A stretch of 64,000 nucleotides of DNA from NCBI GenBank assembly GCA_008802785.1, contig VUYT01000001.1:868001-932000 (forward strand). Direction: 5' to 3'. The stretch comes from Symmetrospora coprosmae. Its lineage: Eukaryota; Basidiomycota; Cystobasidiomycetes; Symmetrosporaceae. How positions within the stretch are numbered: position 1 is the first letter of the stretch; each line of letters opens with the position of its first letter. Of this stretch, positions 31,532-42,777 are shown piece after piece. The notes beneath the pieces were generated by a model. It made no database searches. It was not told the origin of the DNA and saw only the letters and a list, made by a program, of their open reading frames with translations. The position numbers and the translations under genes are program-made.

Positions 31532-33763
31532 CTAGCTAAACATGTCTCCTTCCTCTGGCACCTCCCGGAGCCTGCTGATATATTGCTCGATCTGGTTCCT
31601 TAGTTCGGCGCAGTTGTAGTCCAGAGGCAGATCCTGGCAGTCCCGTCTGTCAGCTTGGCCGTCTATCTCTTCCGAGAAAGGAACGCTCACGCTCGGGTCG
31701 TGTCTGGCAGCAAGCATCGGTGTGCTTAACATTAGTCCGGTCCACTCTCAGCTTCATTGAGACAGGCTGCTTACCCCCAGGGCATCTCGATCTCGCTTGC
31801 AATACCCTACCATCGCAAGGGAGGGGCTGTATGTCAGCGTTAAAGGCTCTTGAGGAAGCCGAAGCTGACGGCACCAACCTCGATACCCATCAGCGTAAAG
31901 GCTATGATGGTGACGAAGGGCACCATCTTCCATTTTAGCTCTGCCAGTCGTGAAAACCAGTCAGCCTCGAGTATTTCGTTACCGGTAGGAGGTTTGTGTC
32001 GCTCACGATCCACCAGAACCAGCGGAAGGACCATTAAGTAGAGGGTGACTGTCTGCCTGCAACAAGAGAGATACTTCGTGAGATCCGTCAACGATGACAA
32101 CCCTCCGGGCCCTGCAATGGTCTCACTTCAGGTGTACACCGTAGACTGTAGGGATGGGCAAGCTGGACAATTGCTCCATCCGCGTGAAGTCGGCGACGAG
32201 ATTGTTGAGCGATTGTGTCATGGCATTGTACCTGAGGAGTGAAGGCAGGTCAGATCAAGGTCGATGATATTGCCGGCTGTGGGCAAGCTTATCAGACAGA
32301 CCCTGCTGGACCGACAGACTCGAGCAAGCCCTTTGATTTGCATTCTGTGTACCAGGGCGAGAGCAAATCATGCAGCGGCCTTCAGCTTGATTAGCGGCAT
32401 TGGAGGAAACCAGATCAGAGCACGCACTGGCCAGATAGAGCTGCATGCGATGCACAATAGCCAGCGGCATCGGCAGGGAAGGCCGGCCTTCCATCTTGTG
32501 AATAACTACGACATCATCATAGACAGCCTGCGCCAGAAGCGGAGCGGTCTCGTCATCTCCAGGAGCCCGGACGATAGAGGCGATGCTCGTCTGGGTAGGA
32601 GCTCGATCGCAGTCAAACCCTCCAGGTCGTTTCTGGTGTAGTGCCTCGCGGTAGTCGGCGCTATCACGGGGCGAAGGCGTCTAGGTAGGTCCTACAATTT
32701 AGCAAGAGCTGAGTCCGACTCACTCTGCTGCACCATAGCCATAACCTTGCTTGGTAAAGCGCTTGAGGAAGCCAGGCGGACAAACAGCACAGAGGTCGTC
32801 GTAGTCGGCGCCGAACTCGCCGCGGACGTGATGCTTTGAGGCAACAACAAAGCCAACGAGCATGCGTAGAGCGGCAATCTTCTCTCGCTTTTCGGTCTCC
32901 CCGTACTCGCCAGTCTGCCAAGGTACGTGGAGACCCTGGCTGTTGAGCCTGCCAGCCTGATACACGGATCCACCCACGCTGACCCAGATGGTGCGTGAGA
33001 GGTTTCGGACGTTGTTGCTCATGCTGCTGAAAAGCTGGCGGCCTTCTTGCCATCGCGCGTATGCGGTTGAATTGCGGAACACCAGCAGTAAGCCGACGAC
33101 GACGGAGAGGAGGGGGACTACACTGCGAGCGGGAAAGGAGGGCAAGGAGCACGGGAAGGGCAAGGAGAGGGCAGGAGAGGGTAAGGTAGAGGCGAGCGGG
33201 AAGGATGAGACAGACAGAGGGCAAGGCGGTGAAGCAAATGCAGGTGAGCTGCAGTCAGTGGCATACCTGTGACCGTGCCGAACCGGAAGACCCACTTGTT
33301 GGTGAGCCCAAGGGGGGTGTCGTAGATGAGATCAGCTACTGCGACGGCAGTGCACCACGCTGTAACGCAGAGGACAGGTTTGATGATGCGTCTGCAGGCA
33401 TGCGCGCGGAGAAGGGCGACGAAACGTGAACGTCAGTCAGGCCTTGGTGGCAAATCTCGCCTTGGTCGCAACGCCCTCGGACCGCTCGCGGTATGGTTGC
33501 GCTCGCAGGTCTGCAACAGCTCACGGAATGGCGGACGCTTTGAGACGCCAGACATCCTGGAACCAGCTGACTGACGAGAGCTTGGGACGGGTGTCCTCTG
33601 CCGCCGCACAGTACGGGAAGGGCCTCATCAGCATCAGCGAACTTGAGGGCGCGTCTGGGTCGCTGAAAGGGCGCTCGACCATCTCACCCTCCTCCTCGGC
33701 CTGCAACAGAGCTCGCCCAGCGGCAAACGGCGCAGACAGTGTGCCGACGAATGTGCTTGCCAT
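31532..33763 (-). CDS. Bestrophin-like (UPF0187) anion channel
   Basis: Predicted exons (minus) are 33763-33525, 33391-33267, 33117-32724, 32660-32428, 32344-32302, 32231-32127, 32056-32007, 31940-31879, 31806-31775, 31703-31691 and 31633-31532 (465 residues). Family marks include WFQDVWRLKASAIPRIIKPV, GLLLVFRNSTAYARWQEGRQ, LESVGPAGYNAMTQSLNNLV, LPIPTVYGVHLKQTVTLYLM, KMVPFVTIIAFTLMGIEGI and the C-terminal SDLPLDYNCAELRNQIEQ. These are the conserved blocks of fungal UPF0187/bestrophin membrane channels: RxSxAYxRW, PIP plus TLYL, and a cytosolic DLPLD segment. The expected function is anion (chloride) conduction in the plasma or an internal membrane. There are ten introns, and exon 10 is a 13-nt microexon (HDPS). 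The two long introns (133 and 149 nt) near the 5' end are the least certain. Confidence 0.85.
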
Positions 33764-34411
33764 CACGGACAGTGACAGCCGCCGGCTGCTGCGTTCTACG
33801 TCAAGGGTTGAGGGGATGTCGACCTCGGAGCCCCCTTACGATGTCCCCCATGCACGTGCGCCCGCAGCGCGCGCGACCGCGACTTGGGGCGGGCGACTGG
33901 ACCTGGCATGCCGCTGCCGTAAATGGACCAGAACCCCAGCCAGCAAGCACAGCCGACATGCTAGATGCTACTTGCTGGCGTTGAGAAGGGCTTGGATCTG
34001 CTGGCGTTCATCCTTCTTTCGTGTTCCCCTCCCTTCTTTAGCCTCCGTGTCGACGGCAAACACCGTCTCTTCACCCTCCGCTCCCTGAAAGTGTCATCGC
34101 CCAGGCGGGGAGGCCTCCTGAGACACGGGTGACGGGAGCGTTCAGAAAAGTCCCGTCGACTCGGAGGGTCCCTTCGGCGAGAGCAGAGAGCACGTCTGCT
34201 CCTTGTTGCTGCATCAACGCTCAAGCGGTCTGTGCATCGCTCCAATCAGCTTCTCCAAGAAGTCATTGTTGAGACTGCTGAAGGACGCGCTGCGGGAACC
34301 GGGCCCAAAGAGCTAGCTGTCCAGGCGCAGGACGGGCAAGAAGCTCCTAGATAGGCACGACATAGACCGCCACGCAGCAGGGCCGTGCACCTACGCACAC
34401 TGCGGATCATC
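33764..34411. promoter_or_regulatory. Divergent intergenic region bestrophin-like / CAP10 gene
   Basis: These 648 bp lie between divergent ATGs and must contain both promoters. No coding frame with protein-like composition and no obvious repeat is seen. Confidence 0.4.
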
Positions 34412-37147
34412 ATGGACCGCTCTTGCTCGCCCATCCCTCTGCACCTCTCTTCCTTCCCTCAGCCACCGCAACTGCGCACGAGGACATCCAGCAGCAGTCT
34501 CAACGCAGCTGCCAAAGCGGCAGCAGCAGCAGCGGACGCCGCTCCTGCAGGCAGAAGCTCCCTCGAGTCTCGCGGTTCTACTACACAAGTAGTCAACCCG
34601 CGGCCTCAGCATCCCACCATGCGGGGCAGATCTTCCTCCTTCTCGGGACGTCCCACAACGCCTCTTATCGCCACCTTCTTCCCTGATAGCCCTACGCGAC
34701 AGCCCCTTCTGGGACATACGCCATCGGCGTCCGTGTCATCTTCCGCCACTATGCCATCCGCGTCTTCCTCTCGGTCGCCATCGCCAACGCGAGACGGAGG
34801 ACGCCCTTCCCGCTTAGGCTTCTTGGCCTACTCCGATGGCCCCGGCCCTGCGTCGCCGCTCCTGCCCTCCTTCACTTCTACATCCTCGGTCTCTCGGTGG
34901 TCTGATCATCAAGGTCGGAAGAGCAGCGGCCGCAGCCCTCTCTATCGGCCCCGCAATATTGTCGCCTTCTTCACCCTCCTCACGCTGTGCACCTCGATGT
35001 ACTTTCACACCTTCCACCCCGAGCTTACGAGTGCGGTACTGTCGAAAACCTCCGCGGCGGTGGAAGGCGCGACAGAGAAGGTCAAGGGTCTCGGTTTTGG
35101 CGGAGGTCTGGTCGGAATCAATGAATGGGGACAATTGAATTCCGGCCGAGAAGGACCAGAAGGGCGCTTGCCATTGAGCCCTTGGAATCGCTTCAAGGAG
35201 ACATGGAGCAAGGAGAAGGAAGACTCAGTCTTGGACAAGCATTATGCCACTGGTCTTGGGGACGGTGTGAGTTGACAGACATACATCGTCATGGTCTATG
35301 CAGAGCTTTTGTGCTGATACTACTTCGCACTACCGCCCGTAACAGCGCTTGCTCATCAAGGAGGGCGAACCACACCCCATCCCTCTCCTTATGGAGCGTG
35401 CCAAGAAGAGATGGGAGAGCTTGAAGCGGAAGCAGAGCACAACATTCGCTGACGCTGTGCACGAGTATCAGCGGCGACACGGTCGGCGTCCGCCTCGCGG
35501 CTTCGACCGCTGGTATGCCTTTGCGCGAGCACATCAGGTCCAGCTCATCGAGTGAGTGCCACTCACTCATGTAGAGACGGTGCTGTTCCAGCAGCAGCCA
35601 AGAGAGTCAAAGCTGATTGTTCGTCATCGCTCCTCTTTGCAGCGAGTTTGACATCATAGAGCACTCGCTGCGGCCATTCCGAGCCTTCTCTCCCGCCTCG
35701 CTTCGTGCGAGAGCGATAGCTGCATCGAAGTTCGACTTTACCTGGGGCATTCGCGTGGTCGATGGGCGCATCTATCGGGAAGGCGAATTAGCGCACCACG
35801 ACCGGGCCAAAGGTGTCGAGAGCATGTGCGCCAAGTTCAAGCACGAGCTCCCAGACATGTATATGTCCTACAACGCGCACGATGGGGCACGCATCAACCT
35901 AGGCTGGGAGGAGCGCATGCGTCTCGAGGATCTGGTAGAGAGCGGACAGTGGGAAGACTGGAACGAGGAGGAGGATCCGGAGATGAAGCCGGTCATGCCC
36001 AGCCCGCCTCCCGGTTGGGGTATACCGCAGACTTGCGAGCCGACATCGACAATGCGCGCCGAAGACTTCGACTTTGGCTGGGCGAACAAATCTCGCACAG
36101 GCTTCGAGCTCGCAGAAATCATACCCGGCAGCATTGGCTCCTTGGTTGGCGGCTTCAAAAAATATGCCGACATCTGCAACTCTCCACAGTACCGCCATTT
36201 CCATTCGTCGACATCCTGGTCTTTCCAGACCTGGCCGACCTCGGTGCTCCCTCTCTTCACGCCGGGAGTTCATGCAAGATTCGGCGATCCATACGCCATC
36301 ATCACCGAGCAATTTGCCGATACCTTCGAAGAGTCAGTGCCATGGGAGGAGCGATCGCAGGCCAAAGCTGTCTGGGTCGGGCAGGCGAGCGGCGCGCTAT
36401 ACGATGCCTCGACGCCTTGGCAGTCGACGCAGCGCCCACGGCTCCACCTTCTAGCCAATAAGGACAATCTTGGACAGAGAGAGATCGTCATCGCGGACGA
36501 GGATGGTCTGGCAAAGAGGGTTCAGGTCGACAAAGCGCAGCTCAACGCCGAATACTTCGATGCTGGCATCGTAGGTCCGGCCGAGCAGTGCGTCCAGGAG
36601 GATGGAACCTGCGACAAGATTCCGACAGTGCTCGAGCCATACCACAAATACATGTCCTTCGACGAGCAGAATCAGTACAAGTATCTCCTCGATATCGATG
36701 GTAACTCGTGGTCAGGCCGCTTCCGGCGACTCATGCTTTCGAAAGGAGCGGTGCTCAAGGCGACCATCTTTCCGGAGTACTGGACCGACTGGGCCGTTCC
36801 GTGGCTCCACTTTATCCCCCTCCAAGTGGATTACGCCGATATTTGGGACGTGCTCGCCTTCTTCAGGGGCAGCCCCAAGGACGGTGCTCATGGTCACGAC
36901 GACCTGGCAAGGGAGATTGGGCGGCAAGGAAGGGAGTTTGCGAGGACGCACATGCGGTATGCAGACATCGAAGCCTTCACCTTCCGCCAGATGCTGGAGT
37001 ACGGCCGCTTATACAATGCGGATAGAGAAGGTGAGGAAGCTCTCCCACCTTAGGCGAGTTCCAGTTATTGACTGTTCGCTCTCTGCAGATATGGACTTCG
37101 TCCTTGAGGTCGAGGATTTCGAGCCGCTCTGGTACAGTCAACACTGA
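34412..37147 (+). CDS. CAP10/GT90-family glycosyltransferase
   Basis: Predicted exons are 34412-35266, 35346-35551, 35643-37030 and 37089-37147 (835 residues). After a cytosolic Ser-rich tail, a single TM segment (NIVAFFTLLTLCTSMYF, about residues 182-198) makes this a type II Golgi protein. The stem reads RRHGRRPPRGFDRWYAFARA, the usual lead-in to fungal CAP10 domains. The catalytic region contains KYLLDIDGNSWSGRFRRLML, LKATIFPEYWTDWAVPWLHF and IPLQVDYADIWDVLAFF, which are GT90 signatures. In Cryptococcus this family includes the xylosyltransferase Cxt1 and the capsule-associated Cap10. The sugar transferred here is unknown. The last exon adds FVLEVEDFEPLWYSQH after a 58-nt intron. Confidence 0.9.
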
Positions 37148-37354
37148 ACCCCATCGTGCCTTTGCTGATATTCCACTGCTCGCCTTTCTTGTGCTGTCGT
37201 TGTATCAGTCCGAGCCCGTTCCGCCCTCTATCTTCTATTCTGCCTTCTCCTTAGACGTCTAGCGGACGTATGACATAGATAGCAGTGTAGCCATTCCTTC
37301 CCTGCTTCTGTCAAATCTATAGATGTACAGACCGCCTGCGAAGCGCGCAAGAAG
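37148..37354. other. Convergent 3' intergenic region
   Basis: These 207 bp lie between the CAP10 gene (plus) and THG1 (minus) and hold both 3' UTRs. Nothing else is seen. Confidence 0.4.
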
Positions 37355-38578
37355 TTACCGGCAACCGCCCAGGATGTACGGGCGCGTTTCTGTCCACCAC
37401 TTGTCCTTCAGTAGATCCTCGTGCACCAATCTCAGAGGAAGAACAGCTTTCCGCTTCTTTGGCGCCGGTCGGGCTCTGCTAGCTGGTGTCTCGGTCGTGT
37501 CTGCTTCCGGTTCCTCAGGAGTTGACCTCGAGTTCTCCGAGTCAGACCCTTCACGTAACAAGATGCTCCCGCGGCGATACAGTGCATCGATCTCATTATA
37601 GTTGATACCGAAGCGCGAGAAGAGGATTTCGTGCTTCTGTGCCGAGAGCGTGCCCTGTGGAAACAGTGAGACCACGGCAGGGCTAGGCATCTGAGGTCGC
37701 GCGGCAGCCAGGGCAGTAAGATTAGCACGCACGCTCAGTGTTGCATGTGCATCTTTTGCGCTGCATCCTCCTTGCTGTATCAGGGCCCAGAAGGCGGTAT
37801 TGTATAGGTTGTTGATGTGAGCTTTGACAGCATACATTCGCGTGCGCAACAGGCGAGACGAGAGAGCGTACGTCAGCATCAAGACGTTGCGGATGCCGAC
37901 AGCCAGCAATACATTGCATCACTGACTGTCTGCTTGCCGCCACTTGAAGTAGTCCATGACCTCTTTTTCCGAAGGATACTGCACGACTCTGTAGCGGTGG
38001 GCTTCATCAGTTCAGCGCTAGCGCAAGGCATACTAGAGGGTACAGCGTACCTGCCGTCGAAGCTCGGACCTTCTCCCTTCTCGTTCAGCGGGTCATTTGG
38101 GAAGTATCGAGACCATAGGATGCAGTATGAAGCTGTGAAAATGGATACGAAGGTCGAAACGATTTTGCTGGTAGTATCAAACAGAGGAACGCGACGGGGA
38201 GAATGGAAGCGGTATGCGAGCGGAAAGACGTTTTGTCAGGTAGGGGTCTATTTGGGAGCCGTTCGCGAGCCAGCCAGGCCAAACAGACCTCTCCCTCCGA
38301 TTGAACAAGGTCGAAGTCTTCGCAAGCAAGAAGCTATACTCGTCGCTCTCTCCGAAAGCCAGGAGAACATGCTGACGAAGCGTCTCGCTTTCCATCGTGC
38401 GCAAGGCCGCAGCGTTGATGAGGTCGAGGGCACGTCGATCGTTTGGCTTCTCGAAAGCGTGCTGGTCGGCGAAGCGGTGGAAGCCCTTGCCATCGAGGCG
38501 GACTACAAGGAACGTGCCAGGCAGTAGCGCGTCGCTAAGCTCATAATCGCGGACATATCCAAAGCGCGAATTGGCCAT
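37355..38578 (-). CDS. THG1: tRNA-His guanylyltransferase
   Basis: Predicted exons (minus) are 38578-38289, 38167-38051, 37988-37927, 37821-37733 and 37654-37355 (285 residues). The start MANSRFGYVRDYE is the usual Thg1 N terminus. Catalytic blocks are intact: FLVVRLDGKGFHRFADQH, LLAFGESDEYSFLL, YCILWSRYFPNDPLNEKGEG, and the HINNLYNTAFWAL motif of canonical eukaryotic Thg1. The enzyme adds the essential G-1 residue to the 5' end of tRNA-His using ATP and GTP. The C-terminal region has a polar Ser/Glu/Thr-rich insert and a PKKRK basic patch before LVHEDLLKDKWW. No ATG exists upstream in this frame before a stop, so the start is secure. Confidence 0.95.
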
Positions 38579-38859
38579 GATGTACTTCTGACGGATCCTC
38601 CGGAAGCAGTCGGCAAAAGCACGAGCAGGAGCACCGGGATCTCCCACGAGGACGAGACACAACCGCGCACGGGCAGCATGACTGATAAGATTACTCGATA
38701 CCCAGTAGTACGAGGAGGGCCGCAGGCCCTGACTTGTGGCTTAAAGTCCATATCGCTTCGCTTTGTCCACGAGCCGGCACACTCTGCTCCTGACGCCGAT
38801 CCTGCACGCGCAAATACCAGCATTGCGCACGCACAGCTACGTAGACAAGATGTACGCGA

Positions 38860-39817
38860 TCAAGGCAGCGACAGGATGTCGGACGAGGCCTCCCAGACTT
38901 TGCGGAACTCTGGCGCGAGCTCGAGCACCTTATCGAAAAAGTCCTTCTCTCCGCACCGCTTCCACCACTTAAGGAAGGCCAGCAGGATGCAGTCTGCGTA
39001 GCTTCGAGTCCTGCCGTAGAAGTATGGGCCCTCTGTGTTCTGCTTGAGCATGTCATTGATGACCGAGAGCGGCTGCTTCACGCTCTCCCACGTCTTCTGC
39101 ACCCGCTCGGTGTCCTTGTTGATGTCTTCCATGATGGCCAACTTGAATTTGGCCTCTCGCGTGCGGCGAAAGTAGTCGGCGCCCTTGTCGTCGAGCAACG
39201 CGACGATGCGGGGCAGGAGAAGCGGGAAGAGGACGCGGCCTATGTGCGTCATTAGCTGGTTCGTTAGGAGAACGCACAGCGCTTGGGACTGGGCGAAGAA
39301 AACGGGTGGCCTGTCGGGGAACGCTTTCTCGAGGTATTTTGCAATGGCGAAGGAGTCCATCACGACGTTTCCATCGTGCTCGATGGCTGGCAGGGTGAAC
39401 TCGCTCGTAGAGTCGCCCGTACCGGCAGCCTGGACGCCTTTAGACTCTAGCAGCGGGCGGATTTCAGGATAGCTGTAATAAAGAGCATCATTGCCCAGCG
39501 TCAGGCTCGAAGGTTGCCAGCTCGCAGGCCGATCCTGGTAAGGGTGGAGACGGACCTGATCCATTCGAGCTTGAAGTCGTCCTTGGTCAGACCCATGTGC
39601 GAGAGGAGGAGCTCTGTCTTGAGCGTGTTGCTGATTTTCACGATGGCGGAGCACAGGAAAGAGTGTCAAACCACGTTGACCATGCCGTAACATCTGATGC
39701 TCGCTCACGGAGACCAGGAGTCATTGCTGTGTGGCGGTAGGGGTCAGTCTTTGCAGCAACGGCATGCAGGTGGACAAGCACGCACTCCTTGTTCTTGATG
39801 TCGTAGAAAGTAATCAT
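38860..39817 (-). CDS. Glutathione S-transferase, LigE/etherase-like
   Basis: Predicted exons (minus) are 39817-39786, 39726-39709, 39630-39556 and 39472-38860 (245 residues). The thioredoxin-like N-terminal half begins MITFYDIKNKDNDSWSPNTL and continues KLEWISYPEIRPLLESKG, then GNVVMDSFAIAKYLEKAF, where the conserved substrate-loop serine (DSF) binds glutathione. This layout (FYD, SPNTxK, W-x-x-Y-x-x-I-x-P) fits the beta-etherase-like fungal GST class linked to lignin-derived aromatics and stress. Substrate choice is unknown. Exon 2 is an 18-nt microexon. A longer frame from an ATG at 39946 would add 43 residues, but that ATG is only about 52 bp from the divergent MSS1 start, so the shorter start is preferred. 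Confidence 0.82.
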
Positions 39818-39998
39818 CTCGGCAATGTTGGATTGGATGAAGACGCTCGGAAGGAGGGAGTTGGACTCTCCCTCGGAACCCTCCGTGGTTGAGGACCCCT
39901 CGAACGGCTTGAAGCCGAGCGAACAGGGCGGTCGGCCGGCAAACATGTTGGCTCCTTGACCGTCCGCCTACCTTCCGAGAGCTGCACGAAGGACGTGC
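39818..39998. promoter_or_regulatory. Short divergent promoter GST / MSS1
   Basis: Only 181 bp separate the two predicted ATGs, so the promoters must be shared or overlapping. No clear core element is recognised. Confidence 0.5.
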
Positions 39999-42081
39999 AT
40001 GGCTGTCAGACGACTCCGTATGTCATTGCCCGTCTATTGCCCCTCTTCGCGGACTAAGTGCATCGGCGTCGCCGACTCATCCCCTCGCAGGGACTGCCTC
40101 TCGAGCACATCTACCTGCTCAAAAGCCCTCGAGAAACAGCCTTGGTCTCGCTAGACGCTTCCTCGCGTCCACTTCTACGTACCATGGCAGTACATCGACC
40201 ATCTTCGCCCCGGCAACTCCGCCCGGAAAGTCGGCCATTGCGATTGTCCGCGTCTCGGGACCTGACGCTCGACGGGTCTGGGACAGCATGGTGCAGCCCA
40301 GGCAGGGCAAGATGCACGAACAGACGAAGATGAGGCCGACTTGGCCTCCCCCAGCTCGGAAAGCGATGCTGCGGGCGATATGCGACCCGAAAACCCGGGA
40401 CAAGATCGATGAAGGCTTGGTCCTCTTCTTCCCGGGTGCGCGCGTCGAGCATGGCCCCTAATCAAGATGCAGACGAGCTGACCTAGTACAAGCGCCACCT
40501 GCCAGCTGTCTCCGCGTTGACAGCGCAAGACATGCTCGAATTCCACCTGCACGGCTCGACGGCGGTAATGAAGCGCATCATAGCGACTCTGGGTAGCATA
40601 GATGGTCTCCGCCCAGCTGGCCCTGGAGAATTCACGCGTCTCGCATTCGATAACGGCAGAATGGATCTCACCGAGGTCGAGGGTCTGCGGGACTTGATAG
40701 AGAGCGAGACTGAGGCGCAAAGAGCACTGGCCGTTCGGCAAGCGGGGGTGCGGCAGAGTTCTTACTCCTCGAGCTGGCCCTGAGCTGAAACTCACCCTGC
40801 TCTCCTTGTGTCAGGGCAAGATGCGGGAAGCGTATGACGCCATGAGGATGGATATCATTTCGGCCATGTCAGTGATCGAGGCCATGATAGATTTCGGGGA
40901 GGACGAAAGTATACATCTCGACGCTCTGGGGCCAGGTACACCGATACATCCTGCAAATGTCGGCATCGAATGTGACTGACCAGGAGTGTGCCCTCAACGA
41001 CCAGCGCGCCAGCGCATCCAACTGCTACACGACAGGATAGTGCGCCAGCTCGAGACCGCTCAGCGTAGCGAGACGATCCGCACAGGCATCCGCCTAGCCA
41101 TCTTTGGCGCACCGAACGCGGGCAAGAGCAGTTTCACCAACTGGTTGGGTGAGTCAGCTGCGCACCTCGAGCACCGAGGGGCATCTGAGTCCGCTAATAC
41201 TTTCGACATGGTGCATTTCAGCCCAGAAAGAGGCCTCCATCGTCACACCGCTCGCAGGGACCACTAGAGACGTAATAGAGCTTTCGCTGGACTTCCACGG
41301 CTACCCCATCATCATCTCGGATACTGCTGGCCTGCGCGAAACGTCAGACGAGATCGAGAAGATTGGTGTCGAGAGGGCTAGAAGGGTGTGAGTACGGTGC
41401 GCGGACTCTTGCTTGTGAAATATATGGTTGCTGATCTGCTGGCACGATGCACAGCATCGAGACTGCCGACCTCAAGCTATGCATGATATCCCTTCCCGAA
41501 GCGAACGCGCTCATATCCAGCTCTAGCGAGCCTGCATCGGCATCGCTGCTCGACCCGCTTACAGCTTTATTGGTCGATGACAAGACGGTCTTCGTACTCA
41601 ATAAGACCGACCTTCAACCACTGAGCGAGGAGCAGAGGATCGCCTTCGCAGACCAGCTCGGCGCATCACAAGAACGGTGCATTGGCATCAGTCTCGGAGG
41701 CTCTGAAGCCGGACTGAGCGACTTGAGTGATATGCTGCTGGAGCAGATCAAGGAGAGGTGGGTACGAGCGGGCATTTCGGGTTCTAGTAGGATCGAGCTG
41801 AACCTGTAGTGTGTTGCAGATTCGGGACCGGCTCAAGCAGCGAAGACATCCTTATAACGCGAGAGCGGCATCGCTTCCACCTGCAAGAGTGTCTGGTGCT
41901 GCTGGAAGAATTCCTGGCCAGCTCCTTGACACCTATAGGCGAATTTGAGGGGGAGCTCGACCTGGTGGAGTGCGCCGAGAGTCTCCGGTACGCGGCAGAA
42001 GCGCTCGGCAAGGTGACGGGACGGATTCAAGTCGATGAGATTTTGGATCAGCTATTCTCGAGCTTTTGCATCGGTAAATGA
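39999..42081 (+). CDS. MSS1: Mitochondrial tRNA modification GTPase (MnmE/Mss1)
   Basis: Predicted exons are 39999-40017, 40091-40443, 40487-40747, 40815-40908, 40984-41148, 41222-41387, 41455-41757 and 41820-42081 (540 residues). A presequence-like N terminus ([17 protein letters not shown]) precedes the MnmE start [20 protein letters not shown]. The folate/dimerisation half contains [14 protein letters not shown] and [17 protein letters not shown]. The G domain has G1 GAPNAGKSS (residues 284-292), G3 DTAGLRE and G4 NKTD. The protein ends FCIGK, the strictly conserved MnmE C terminus with the catalytic cysteine. With MTO1 it installs the taurinomethyl- or carboxymethylaminomethyl-uridine of mitochondrial tRNAs. 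The first coding exon is 19 nt and the intron at 40444-40486 is 43 nt. Confidence 0.93.
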
Positions 42082-42777
42082 GGGGGATTAGCGTTCTGGA
42101 GTCGGGCAATTGGCCAGTCTTCGTTCTTCAGGCGAGCCTGCGCCACTTCGATGTAGCTTAGACCTGCACCAACATATCGGCCTCCATTTCGCTGAGAGCA
42201 AACAATGCCACTCTGCGCACATCTCCGTAGGACGCGGCTGTGCCGGCTCGCGGCTCCGTAGCATTCAGGCCCAGGTTCCGCTCCCGCCGCGTCCGCGCGA
42301 GAAGAGCTCCGAAGCCACCCTCCGATCCGATCCGGGTTGTAAGGTCGACCCGGGTGTAGACTGTTTTGAGCAGGAGAGAAGGGTCTGTTCGAACAGTCTA
42401 TATCCAGGTCTGTGACTGCGCTCGACGAGGTCGACGTTGCGAGAATGGGTGGTTGCGCGAGACGGAGGTGGCCACCCTTCTCCGACCTCCGCTCCGAGCC
42501 CGCTCCGAGCGCCAGGGGCAAAGGAGGTGCGGGTGGGTCAGCAAAGCAGAGGTCCAGACGACGACGAAGACGACGGCGGCGGCGGCGATGCGCATCTCTC
42601 TCTCTCTCTTCCTGCTTAGGTGCTCGACACCACTCCCCTCCTCATCTACCCCTCCAGCTTTTCAGGTCCACCCCGCACTTCCGCTGCTATCGTCAAGACT
42701 GCTTCTCCTCCCGTCAGCCCCTTGCTGCAGCCACTCCGGCCTGAGTCTGGGCCTCCCGGTACACGCTCGGTGCCGCA
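42082..42777. promoter_or_regulatory. Spacer with CT-rich tract upstream of hydrolase gene
   Basis: These 696 bp lie between two plus-strand genes. A run of CT dinucleotides at about 42597-42616 is a typical fungal pyrimidine-rich promoter element. Other open frames here are low-complexity and are not supported as genes. Confidence 0.45.

Noticed and set aside
38579-38662. N-terminal extension of THG1 as a possible targeting signal
   Set aside because: The extension begins with TTG, not ATG. The first ATG in frame gives the standard Thg1 start.
42599-42616. CT dinucleotide run as a coding or structural repeat
   Set aside because: It lies upstream of the hydrolase start and fits an ordinary pyrimidine-rich promoter tract.
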